The position numbers were made by a program, and so were the translations under genes. From NCBI RefSeq assembly GCF_003585765.1, contig NZ_CP021235.1, positions 4,340,001 through 4,404,000 of the forward strand: DNA of 64,000 bases, written 5' to 3'. Source of the DNA: Pontibacter actiniarum (GTDB lineage: Bacteria > Bacteroidota > Bacteroidia > Cytophagales > Hymenobacteraceae). Of the stretch, positions 8,465 to 15,519 are shown piece by piece. The notes under the pieces were generated by a model that saw nothing but the letters and a program-made list of their open reading frames with translations, was not told the DNA's origin and searched no databases. Every line of letters begins with the position of its first letter. Within the stretch, counting starts at the first letter, position 1.

Positions 8465-9229
8465 TTAACCGAAGCGGCCTGTAATGTAGTTCTGCGTGCG
8501 GTCATCCTTCGGGCTTGTGAAGATCGTTTTGGTCTTGTTAAACTCCACCAGCTCGCCCATGTAAAAGAAGGCGGTATAGTCGCTCACGCGGCCGGCCTGC
8601 TGCATGTTATGCGTCACAATAACGATGGTGTAGTCGTTCTTGAGCTCATAGATCAGCTCCTCCACCTTGGCGGTAGAGATGGGGTCCAGGGCAGAGGCCG
8701 GTTCGTCCATCAGCAGCACAGAGGGGGAGATGGCCAAGGCGCGCGCAATACACAGGCGCTGCTGCTGCCCGCCCGAAAGCGCCAGGGCCGACTTGTGCAG
8801 CTTGTCCTTTACCTCGTTCCACAGGGCCGCACGCTTCAGCGACGTTTCCACGGCCTCCTCCAGCACAGCCTTCTTCTTGATGCCCTGTATTTTCAGGCCG
8901 TACACCACGTTTTCGAAAATGCTCTTCGGGAACGGGTTAGGCTTTTGGAAGACCATGCCCACCTCTTTGCGCAGTTCGTCTACCCGCACGCTCTTCTGGT
9001 AGATGTCCTTTCCGTCGATCAGGATCTGCCCCTCTACCTTAAACCCGTCTATGTAGTCGTTCATGCGGTTGAAGGTGCGCAGGAACGTGGACTTGCCGCA
9101 GCCGGAAGGGCCGATAAAGGCTGTTACGGCCTTTTCCTCCATCCCAATGTTAATGTTCTTCAGCGCATGAAAGTCGCCGTAGTATGCGTTGAGGTCTATG
9201 GCCTCCAGTTTTGTTGCTTTTTTGCTCAT
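8465..9229 (-). CDS. pstB: Phosphate ABC transporter ATPase PstB
   Basis: 254 residues. All nucleotide-binding motifs are intact: Walker [10 protein letters not shown] (about residues 40-48), Q-loop VFQKPNPFP, signature LSGGQQQR, Walker [13 protein letters not shown] and the switch His in VTHNMQQA. It energises phosphate import through PstC and PstA. It starts 6 bp after pstA. The intact motifs contrast with the degenerate ATPase domain of the exporter at 52894-54627. Confidence 0.96.
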   Translation of the reverse strand: MSKKATKLEAIDLNAYYGDFHALKNINIGMEEKAVTAFIGPSGCGKSTFLRTFNRMNDYIDGFKVEGQILIDGKDIYQKSVRVDELRKEVGMVFQKPNPFPKSIFENVVYGLKIQGIKKKAVLEEAVETSLKRAALWNEVKDKLHKSALALSGGQQQRLCIARALAISPSVLLMDEPASALDPISTAKVEELIYELKNDYTIVIVTHNMQQAGRVSDYTAFFYMGELVEFNKTKTIFTSPKDDRTQNYITGRFG

Positions 9230-9235
9230 GGTATG

Positions 9236-10093
9236 TTACCACTTAATTTTTTTCTGCTGCCTGTTGCGTAAGTATACGGCAATGCCGTTCAGCATAAAGG
9301 TGATAATCAACAGTACAATAATGGCCGCTGCTGCATTCGTCAGGAACGCCTCCTGCGGCCTGGAGGTCCAGTTAAAGATCTGGATCGGCAATACGGTGAA
9401 CTCATCAAAGGGCGAGGCCGGTGTGAAAGGCACATAGGCCAGGGCTCCGATTACAATGAGCGGCGCTGCTTCGCCCACCGCTCTTGAGAGCGCCAGGATG
9501 ATGCCGGTAAGAATCCCGCCGAAGGAAGCTGGCAGCACCTGGTTCCAGACGGTTTGCCACTTGGAGGCGCCCAGCGCATAGGAGCCGTCGCGGATGCTGC
9601 GCGGCACAGCCTTGATCGCCTCCCGCGTCGTTACGATGATGATCGGCAGGATGAGCAGCGACAGCGTAAGCGCGCCGGCCAGCAGGCTGCCGCCCAGGCG
9701 CATCTGGCGCACGAAGATCTCCAGGCCCAGCAGGCCGTAGATAATGGAGGGCACACCCGCCAGGTTCGAAATGTTGATCTCCAGGAAGTTGTTCAGCCTG
9801 TTTTTCTTGCTGTACTCCTCCAGGTAGACCCCTGCGGCCACGCCGAGCGGGAAGGCGATAAGCGTGGTGAGCACCAGGATCCAGAGCGTACCCACCCAGG
9901 CCGTTAAGATGCCGGCGCGGCTGGCCCTGCGCGATGGCAGGCTAACCAGGAAGTCCCAGTCGATACGGGCCACACCCTCTGCGATGATGTCAATAAGGAA
10001 GATCGCCAGCACGACCAGCCCTATAAAGGTGCAAAAGATGCCGAAGACCTGAAATGCCTTGTCCTTTAGCCTGTTGATGTCGGAGTTAGTCAT
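9236..10093 (-). CDS. pstA: Phosphate ABC transporter permease PstA
   Basis: 285 residues, about six membrane helices of the MetI-like permease fold. The EAA-type cytoplasmic loop that contacts PstB is visible (DGSYALGASKWQTVWNQVLP, about residues 165-185). It forms the inner-membrane channel with PstC. The start codon overlaps the end of pstC by 8 bp, which suggests translational coupling. Confidence 0.95.
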   Translation of the reverse strand: MTNSDINRLKDKAFQVFGIFCTFIGLVVLAIFLIDIIAEGVARIDWDFLVSLPSRRASRAGILTAWVGTLWILVLTTLIAFPLGVAAGVYLEEYSKKNRLNNFLEINISNLAGVPSIIYGLLGLEIFVRQMRLGGSLLAGALTLSLLILPIIIVTTREAIKAVPRSIRDGSYALGASKWQTVWNQVLPASFGGILTGIILALSRAVGEAAPLIVIGALAYVPFTPASPFDEFTVLPIQIFNWTSRPQEAFLTNAAAAIIVLLIITFMLNGIAVYLRNRQQKKIKW

Positions 10094-10961
10094 ATTTTTC
10101 CTGGTATTTCTTTTTAATCCAGAAGCTGAGGTTGTTCAGCGCAAACGTGAAGACAAACAGGGTAATACCTGCCGCGAAGATGGTCTTGTACTCCAGCGAG
10201 CCCTGCGGCACGTCGCCCAGGCTTACCTGCACGATGTACGTGGTGATCGTCTCGATCGGCACGAGCGGGTTCAGCGTCAGGCGCGGCTGCTGCCCGGCGG
10301 CAATCGCCACAATCATGGTTTCGCCCACGGCCCTGGAGATGGCAAGTATAACCGACACCACAATGCCCGACGAGGCGGCCGGTACCATTACCCCGAAGGA
10401 CGTCTGCAGGCGGGTGGAGCCCATGCCGTAGGCAGCCTCGCGCAGGGAGCGCGGCACCGAGCTGATGGCATCCTCACTTAGCGAGGAGATCATCGGGATG
10501 ATCATAATGCCCATTACGATACCGGCTGAAAGGGCGTTAAAACCAGCCAGCGACGGGATAATCTGCTGCAGGAACGGCGTGACCACCGTCAGGGCAAAGA
10601 ACCCGTACACGACCGTTGGGATGGTTGCCAGCACCTCCAGCATTGGTTTTACAACCTGTTTCAGGGTAGCATGAGCGTACTCGTTCAGGTACACGGCAAT
10701 GGTCAGGCCAATGGGCAGGGCCACCGCAATGGCAACGGCCGTGGTTAGCAAGGTGCCCGCCACCAGCGGCATAATGCCAAACTTCTTATCGGCAAACAGG
10801 GGCGTCCACTCCTTCTCGGTCAGGAAGTCTGAAAGCGGAACCACCCTGAAAAAGCTGATAGACTCGGACAGGAGCACCCAAATAATGCCTGCCGTGATGA
10901 GTATTGTGATTACGGCTGCTAACCACAACAAGCCCTCGATAATTTTCTCTGATACTCTCAA
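10086..10961 (-). CDS. pstC: Phosphate ABC transporter permease PstC
   Basis: 291 residues, six predicted membrane helices and the EAA-type loop EAAYGMGSTRLQTSFGVMVP. Partner of PstA. The start appears to be TTG at 10961 (MRVSEKIIEGLL); there is no better ATG upstream in frame and the protein length fits the family. It lies 75 bp after pstS, in which I see no convincing terminator, so pstS to phoU is probably one transcript with higher pstS output. Confidence 0.93.
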   Translation of the reverse strand: MRVSEKIIEGLLWLAAVITILITAGIIWVLLSESISFFRVVPLSDFLTEKEWTPLFADKKFGIMPLVAGTLLTTAVAIAVALPIGLTIAVYLNEYAHATLKQVVKPMLEVLATIPTVVYGFFALTVVTPFLQQIIPSLAGFNALSAGIVMGIMIIPMISSLSEDAISSVPRSLREAAYGMGSTRLQTSFGVMVPAASSGIVVSVILAISRAVGETMIVAIAAGQQPRLTLNPLVPIETITTYIVQVSLGDVPQGSLEYKTIFAAGITLFVFTFALNNLSFWIKKKYQEKYD

Positions 10962-11036
10962 GGTGCTGTAAGTTTTGGAGCGCAGGCCGCGGCAACCTGT
11001 GTCGCTGCCGTGCCTGTGCCTCGTTCTGTCTGAATA

Positions 11037-12032
11037 TTACTGTTGCGTCCCCTGCTGTTGCGTGCCTTTGGCAAACTGCGCAAACTTCTGCTTCTGCTCT
11101 TTGTACAGCTCGTCTGGCATCGGGATGTATCCCACCTCCTGGCTCAGCGCGGCGGCATTGTCCAGGTAGAAGTTTACAAAGTCCACCGTGGCCGGGCTGG
11201 CAGTGGCCTTGGAGTTAACGTAGATGAAGAGCGGGCGGGAAAGCGGCGCATAGGAACCGTCCTTTACCGTCTCAAGCGTCGGCGTGATCGCCCCTTTGCC
11301 ATTGCTGTCGTTCAGGTCGTCGACCGGCACCACCTTTAGCTTGCCCTGGTTCTCCTCATAGTAGGCGTAGCCAAAAAAGCCAAGTGCGTTAGGGTCGGTA
11401 GACACCCCCTGTACCAGCACGTTGTCGTCTTCGCTGGCCGTGTAGTCGCCACGGCTGGCGCCGCTTTCGCCTACAACAGCCTCGGTAAAGTAATCGTACG
11501 TGCCAGACTCAACGCCAGGGCCGTACAGGTGAATTTCCTGGTCGGGCCACTCCGGGCGAATCTGGTTCCAGCGTTTAATGGTGCCCTGCGCTGCCGGCTC
11601 CCATATTTTCTTCAGTTCCTCGATCGTGATGTCCTTTACCCAGTCGTTCTCAGGGTGTACCACTACTGTCAGGCCGTCGTACGCTACAGGAAGCTCCACA
11701 TACGAAATGCCGTTTGCCTGCGCCAGGCTGTCCTCAGACGGCTTTATCTGGCGGGAGGCGTCCACAATATCAATGTCGCCTCGGGTAAACTTCTTAAAGC
11801 CGCCGCCGGTGCCGGACACCCCCACGGTCACCCGCACGTCCCGCGCCTCGGCACGGTACTCCTCTGCCACAGCCTCTGTAATAGGGTACACGGTAGAGGA
11901 GCCGTCTATCTGGATGTTGCCGGAAAGGCCGGAGTCAGTTTCTGAGTTGCCGCCACAGGCACCGAGCATCAGTGCTGTACCCATGAGTAGGGCCGCGTTT
12001 ACTTTGATGTTGTTAAGCCTAAAGTTTAACAT
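11037..12032 (-). CDS. pstS: Phosphate-binding lipoprotein PstS
   Basis: 331 residues. The signal ends in a lipobox (LMLGAC, Cys26). The mature part is a PBP-like phosphate-binding domain with the typical segments IDGSSTVYPITEAVAEEY and GTGGGFKKFTRGDIDIVDAS. It captures phosphate in the periplasm for PstCA. It ends with a short Gln/Thr-rich tail. The 202-bp gap upstream carries a Pho-box-like direct repeat (12209-12226), so it probably has its own promoter in addition to read-through from the porin gene. Confidence 0.95.
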   Translation of the reverse strand: MLNFRLNNIKVNAALLMGTALMLGACGGNSETDSGLSGNIQIDGSSTVYPITEAVAEEYRAEARDVRVTVGVSGTGGGFKKFTRGDIDIVDASRQIKPSEDSLAQANGISYVELPVAYDGLTVVVHPENDWVKDITIEELKKIWEPAAQGTIKRWNQIRPEWPDQEIHLYGPGVESGTYDYFTEAVVGESGASRGDYTASEDDNVLVQGVSTDPNALGFFGYAYYEENQGKLKVVPVDDLNDSNGKGAITPTLETVKDGSYAPLSRPLFIYVNSKATASPATVDFVNFYLDNAAALSQEVGYIPMPDELYKEQKQKFAQFAKGTQQQGTQQ

Positions 12033-12169
12033 AAGCTAGCGTTGCGTTTAATTGTAGGTTGTGTTTTGGTGGGTTTATAGGAGCACCGTGGTTTTTGGTG
12101 ATATACCTTGATGCTAATCAAGTAGTTGTGAAAGTTGCCTTTTGTGCCGCTTACGCACTATTCTGGGTG

Positions 12170-12226
12170 CAAAGAGAGGCAGAAGTTTTGTTAATTCTTG
12201 CTTTGCAATGTTAAGTGTTTGTTAAG
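12170..12226 (-). promoter_or_regulatory. Pho-box-like promoter of pstS
   Basis: Read on the minus strand, CTTAACA-AACA-CTTAACA is a perfect 7-bp direct repeat with an 11-bp period (12226 to 12209). This equals the TTAACA-N5-TTAACA form of the Bacillus PhoP box. A third half-site ATTAACA lies at 12195-12189. A -7-like element TCTCTTTG (one mismatch to TAnnTTTG) follows at 12177-12170. Binding by PhoB is inferred. Confidence 0.6.
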
Positions 12227-12234
12227 CTTTGGGG

Positions 12235-13419
12235 CTAAAGCGATACCTCCATCTGCAGCCTGAAAAGGTAGCTGTTTTCCCGGCCCGGCTGGTCCTGCAG
12301 GGTTATCTCGCTTTGCACCTTCAGGCTATGGCCCACAATGTACTTAGACATGCCCAGGGTGTACTGCTCCTGCGCACGCAGGTTTGTTACCGCCGCCGGG
12401 TTGTAGGCGGTATAGCGGCCGGCCACTTCCCAGTTGGTTTTAAAGAGATAGCCGCCCTGGATGTTAAAGGCGTTGCCTGTCACAAAGGTCTCCTCAACAA
12501 CGCCTTCGTCTGTTCTGCTGACGACGGGACCGCCGGTGGCGCTGCTGTTGGCGTACTCTGCCATGGCAGAGAAGCCTCTGTACTTAAACATGGCATCGGC
12601 GAAGAAGGTGTGCAGGTCGCGCTGCTCGCTCAGGAAGTCGCCCAGCTGCCCCCTGGAGCGGGTGGCACCGTCGTTAAAGTCATAGGCGGCGGCAACGGCG
12701 AGCTTGGGTGTTTCCTCCCGGTAAATGTCGCTGCCAACGTAGGCGCCGTCTCCCTCAAAATCGCCGAGCGGAAACACCTCTACTTTCCCGGTGTAGTCGT
12801 AGCCGCCGGCGTTGTCTACCGCAATGTCGCGCCCTTCGCCCATGGAGACAGAGGCCACCTCTCGGATCAGCACACGGCCGATGCTGTGGGCGTGGTGCAG
12901 CTGCACCCCTGCGTCGCGGTCAATGTTAAAGCGCGAGTTGAGCAGGCTCCGGTCCACAAACTGCATTTTCTGCGAGGAGATGATGCGCTCCCGGTTGCCG
13001 GGCAGCTTCGTCTGCCCTACCCACAGCTCCCAGTGCGGGGCGAAGTTCCACTTGGCCACCGCGTCAAGTATAACGTTGCTGGCATTGTTGAACATGGCCG
13101 GGTCATCGTTGCCGATATCGCTGTTGCTCAGGCCGAGCTCTATTTTATACTCCAGCTTAGGCGAATAGGCAAAGCCCTCGAACTTAAGGCGCGCTCTGCG
13201 GATCAGGAAGCGGTCGTCCAGCTGGTCGGTGGTGGTGTTGATGCCGCCCTGGTACAGCATCTGGAAACGGGTGCTGAATTTAAGGCTGAAAGAAGAGTCG
13301 GCGGCGATAAACTGCAGGCCTTTGCCGAATCGGGAGTAGTTTACGCTTTGGCCCTGTGCTGTACTTAGGGCAAGGCAACCTAGCATAGCCAAAAGGAGGC
13401 TCTTTAGCTTCTTGTACAC
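12235..13419 (-). CDS. Phosphate-selective porin (OprO/OprP-like)
   Basis: 394 residues, signal peptide (LLLAMLGCLALSTAQGQ), then a 16-strand-type porin domain with many alternating aromatic strands and a C-terminal strand ending in LFRLQMEVSL. Segments such as LQFIAADSSFSLKFSTRFQM and FLIRRARLKFEGF are typical of the OprP family, which takes phosphate or polyphosphate across the outer membrane. The start is GTG at 13419. It is the first gene of the pst operon in transcription order, preceded by a four-unit Pho-box-like array about 220 bp upstream. Confidence 0.88.
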   Translation of the reverse strand: MYKKLKSLLLAMLGCLALSTAQGQSVNYSRFGKGLQFIAADSSFSLKFSTRFQMLYQGGINTTTDQLDDRFLIRRARLKFEGFAYSPKLEYKIELGLSNSDIGNDDPAMFNNASNVILDAVAKWNFAPHWELWVGQTKLPGNRERIISSQKMQFVDRSLLNSRFNIDRDAGVQLHHAHSIGRVLIREVASVSMGEGRDIAVDNAGGYDYTGKVEVFPLGDFEGDGAYVGSDIYREETPKLAVAAAYDFNDGATRSRGQLGDFLSEQRDLHTFFADAMFKYRGFSAMAEYANSSATGGPVVSRTDEGVVEETFVTGNAFNIQGGYLFKTNWEVAGRYTAYNPAAVTNLRAQEQYTLGMSKYIVGHSLKVQSEITLQDQPGRENSYLFRLQMEVSL

Positions 13420-13637
13420 GAATTTTAGATTTGGGTGAGAAATGAGCTTTAATCGTGTTACTGTTACTTGTACTTTTTACCTGTCTTCAGCTACACGTCG
13501 GAGTAAGTATATGCTCAAACTCTAAAGGAATTCTGAAGAAGGCAACCCCGCGCCGGTAATTAGTCACGTTACCGGAGCCTGGCGTTCATGCGCTGTAGTT
13601 TCAGTCAGAAGCAGGTGCTCGGTGCTGAATCATACTG

Positions 13638-13694
13638 CAAAATAAGCGTATTCCTGTTACTGCTTTGTTATGGTAAAGTTATGCAAATGTTAAG
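13638..13694 (-). promoter_or_regulatory. Four-unit Pho-box-like array and -7 element for the porin/pst operon
   Basis: On the plus strand the half-sites TGTTACT, TGTTATG, AGTTATG and TGTTAAG start at 13655, 13666, 13677 and 13688, an exact 11-bp period. On the minus strand they precede TTATTTTG (13645-13638), one mismatch from TAnnTTTG, with a 9-bp gap. The periodicity is seen directly; binding by PhoB is inferred from the genes served. Confidence 0.7.
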
Positions 13695-13862
13695 CTTGCG
13701 CCCATTTTCTTCGGTTTTGTAAAATGCTGTAGTACAGCAGGATTTAGAGGAGTTAGGGCGGATAACTCGTTGTGCAAACACCGTTTTAGGCCCCTTGCCG
13801 GGCGGGCTTTAACGCAGCGGTAACCTACAGGTAAAGTGCCGGTAAAGCTGCAGTAACTATTG

Positions 13863-13939
13863 CTTAACAGGCCGCTGCAATGCTTAACGGTATCATAACC
13901 ACGCCTTAAAACTAGCTTAAAACACCCGCGCTACCTTTG
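13863..13939 (+). promoter_or_regulatory. Pho-box-like promoter of the beta-helix lipoprotein gene
   Basis: CTTAAAA-CTAG-CTTAAAA (13905-13922) is a perfect 7-bp direct repeat with 11-bp period. Nine bases later comes TACCTTTG (13932-13939), a perfect TAnnTTTG element. Two further half-sites, CTTAACA at 13863 and CTTAACG at 13883, lie upstream. The 9-bp gap equals that in the divergent porin promoter. Confidence 0.68.
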
Positions 13940-14036
13940 TGACAGAAATCAGAAGGAAAGGTTTACACCTGCCCCGGAGCCGTTGCTCCGCATGGTTTCC
14001 CCTAACAAGTCACTAACAACTAAACTCGAAGAAGTC

Positions 14037-15431
14037 ATGAACGTAACGCGTAAATTTTTGCTTGCACTGTTGCTGACAGGTTCTGTGTGCACCTTTTCGT
14101 CTTGTGATGACGATGATGATGACAACGGGCCGGTAATCGACCAGCCACAAGGCCAGGAAATCGTGGTAACAGAGAGCGCTGCAGGTACAGGCACTGTCAC
14201 CTGGACGGCCAACAACACCTACATCCTGGATGGCTTTGTGTTTGTGAACGATGGCCAGACGCTCACCATCGAGCCGGGCACGGTTATCAAGGCTAAGCCA
14301 GGTACGGGAGAGAACGCAAGTGCGCTGATCGTGGCGCGTGGCGGCAAGATCATGGCGCAGGGTACAGCCGAGAAGCCGATTATCTTCACGGCGCTGGAGG
14401 ATGACGTAACCAGGATTGATGACATGCCCCTGGACGCTACCGGTAAGTGGGGCGGCGTTATCCTGCTTGGCAAGGCTACTATCAACAAAGCAGGCGGAGA
14501 GGGGGCTATTGAAGGCATCCCGACCGAAGAGAAAAGGGGCGTTTACGGCGGCACAAACGATGCCGATAACTCAGGCGTGTTCAAGTATGTGTCCATCCGC
14601 CACGCGGGTACCGTTATCGGGGCGAACAACGAGATCAACGGCCTGACAATGGGCGGCGTCGGCTCCGGCACCACCATCGAGTACGTAGAGGTTTACTCTA
14701 ACCAGGACGACGGCTTCGAATGGTTCGGTGGCACCGTGAACACAAAGTACCTGGTGTCAGCCTTCAACGACGACGACCAGTTTGACTATGACCAGGGCTG
14801 GAGAGGCAACAACCAGTTTTGGTTTGGCATCTACCGCGAAAACGCAGGCGGTACAGGTGGCGAGTTTGACGGAGGCTCCAAGCCAGACGATGCCGTGCCG
14901 TTCTCTATCCCCACTATTTCCAACGCTACCATTATCGGCGGTAAAACACTGGCCAGCCAGAACGCTGTCATGCTGGTGGACAATGCCGGGGGCAAGATCT
15001 ACAACAGCATCTTTGCAGACTTTGCGGGAGGTATTGTGGTGGAGGACCTTGCGGACGCAAGCGTAGGGGACAGCCGCCAGAGGCTGGAAGCCGGCGATCT
15101 GCTCTTCAAGAACAACATCTTCACGAACGTCAACAACAACACCTTTGAGGGCATTACCTCTGTTGAGCCTAACCAGGGGTACCTGCTGGAGCACCTGAAG
15201 GCTTCCGCGAACAACAACACCGTAACGCCTGACCCTGTTCTGGCTGGCATTAGCAGGCAGAACAACAAAGCGCTGAACCCACTGCCAGCCACTGGCAGCA
15301 TTGCCCTGACGGGCGGGGCAGTGCCGAGCAACGGTGGCTTCTTTAAGAGTGTCGACTACATAGGTGCCTTCGGTACCGACAACTGGATGAAGGGCTGGAC
15401 TTACATCGACCAGCTTGGTTATCTGAAATAA
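14037..15431 (+). CDS. Surface lipoprotein with right-handed beta-helix fold
   Basis: 464 residues. The signal ends in SSC and the Cys is followed by six Asp, an acidic cluster like the Bacteroidota lipoprotein export signal that sends lipoproteins to the cell surface. The mature part has repeated short strands (TIEPGTVIKAKPG, IMAQGTAEKPIIFTA, GGTIEYVEV-type turns), consistent with a parallel beta-helix. I chose ATG 14037 since it gives a clean lipoprotein signal; an upstream in-frame start at 13983 adds residues with no signal character. Database labels such as multidrug transporter for this family are misleading. It stands before a TonB-dependent receptor, with a Pho-type promoter, and may be its substrate-binding partner; no reaction can be assigned. 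Confidence 0.82.
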   Translation: MNVTRKFLLALLLTGSVCTFSSCDDDDDDNGPVIDQPQGQEIVVTESAAGTGTVTWTANNTYILDGFVFVNDGQTLTIEPGTVIKAKPGTGENASALIVARGGKIMAQGTAEKPIIFTALEDDVTRIDDMPLDATGKWGGVILLGKATINKAGGEGAIEGIPTEEKRGVYGGTNDADNSGVFKYVSIRHAGTVIGANNEINGLTMGGVGSGTTIEYVEVYSNQDDGFEWFGGTVNTKYLVSAFNDDDQFDYDQGWRGNNQFWFGIYRENAGGTGGEFDGGSKPDDAVPFSIPTISNATIIGGKTLASQNAVMLVDNAGGKIYNSIFADFAGGIVVEDLADASVGDSRQRLEAGDLLFKNNIFTNVNNNTFEGITSVEPNQGYLLEHLKASANNNTVTPDPVLAGISRQNNKALNPLPATGSIALTGGAVPSNGGFFKSVDYIGAFGTDNWMKGWTYIDQLGYLK

Positions 15432-15439
15432 CTGCAGGC

Positions 15440-15485
15440 CCGGGGCCGCTTACTCCGACTATAGGTGAGCGGCCCCGGCTTATTT
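15440..15485 (+). terminator. Hairpin between lipoprotein and receptor genes
   Basis: 13-bp stem (12 pairs) CCGGGGCCGCT..AGCGGCCCCGG with a 13-nt loop, followed by CTTATTT. The T-tract is weak, so it may act as an attenuator that lowers receptor expression relative to the lipoprotein. Confidence 0.6.
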
Positions 15486-15519
15486 CCTGGATTTTCTCAC
15501 CCAATCTTAATCTGTAAGT

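Larger units (their letters stand above)
13420..14036. other. Divergent regulatory spacer between the two phosphate transcription units
   Basis: A 617-bp spacer with no plausible gene. It contains the Pho-box-like array and -7 element for the porin/pst operon on the minus strand and the corresponding elements for the beta-helix lipoprotein gene on the plus strand, plus one AAGTATA at 13505. Both leaders are long (about 210 and 90 nt), leaving room for post-transcriptional control, but I see no known riboswitch. Confidence 0.6.

Noticed and set aside
8667..9271. Reading frames opposite pstB
   Set aside because: Shadows of a well-identified ATPase gene.
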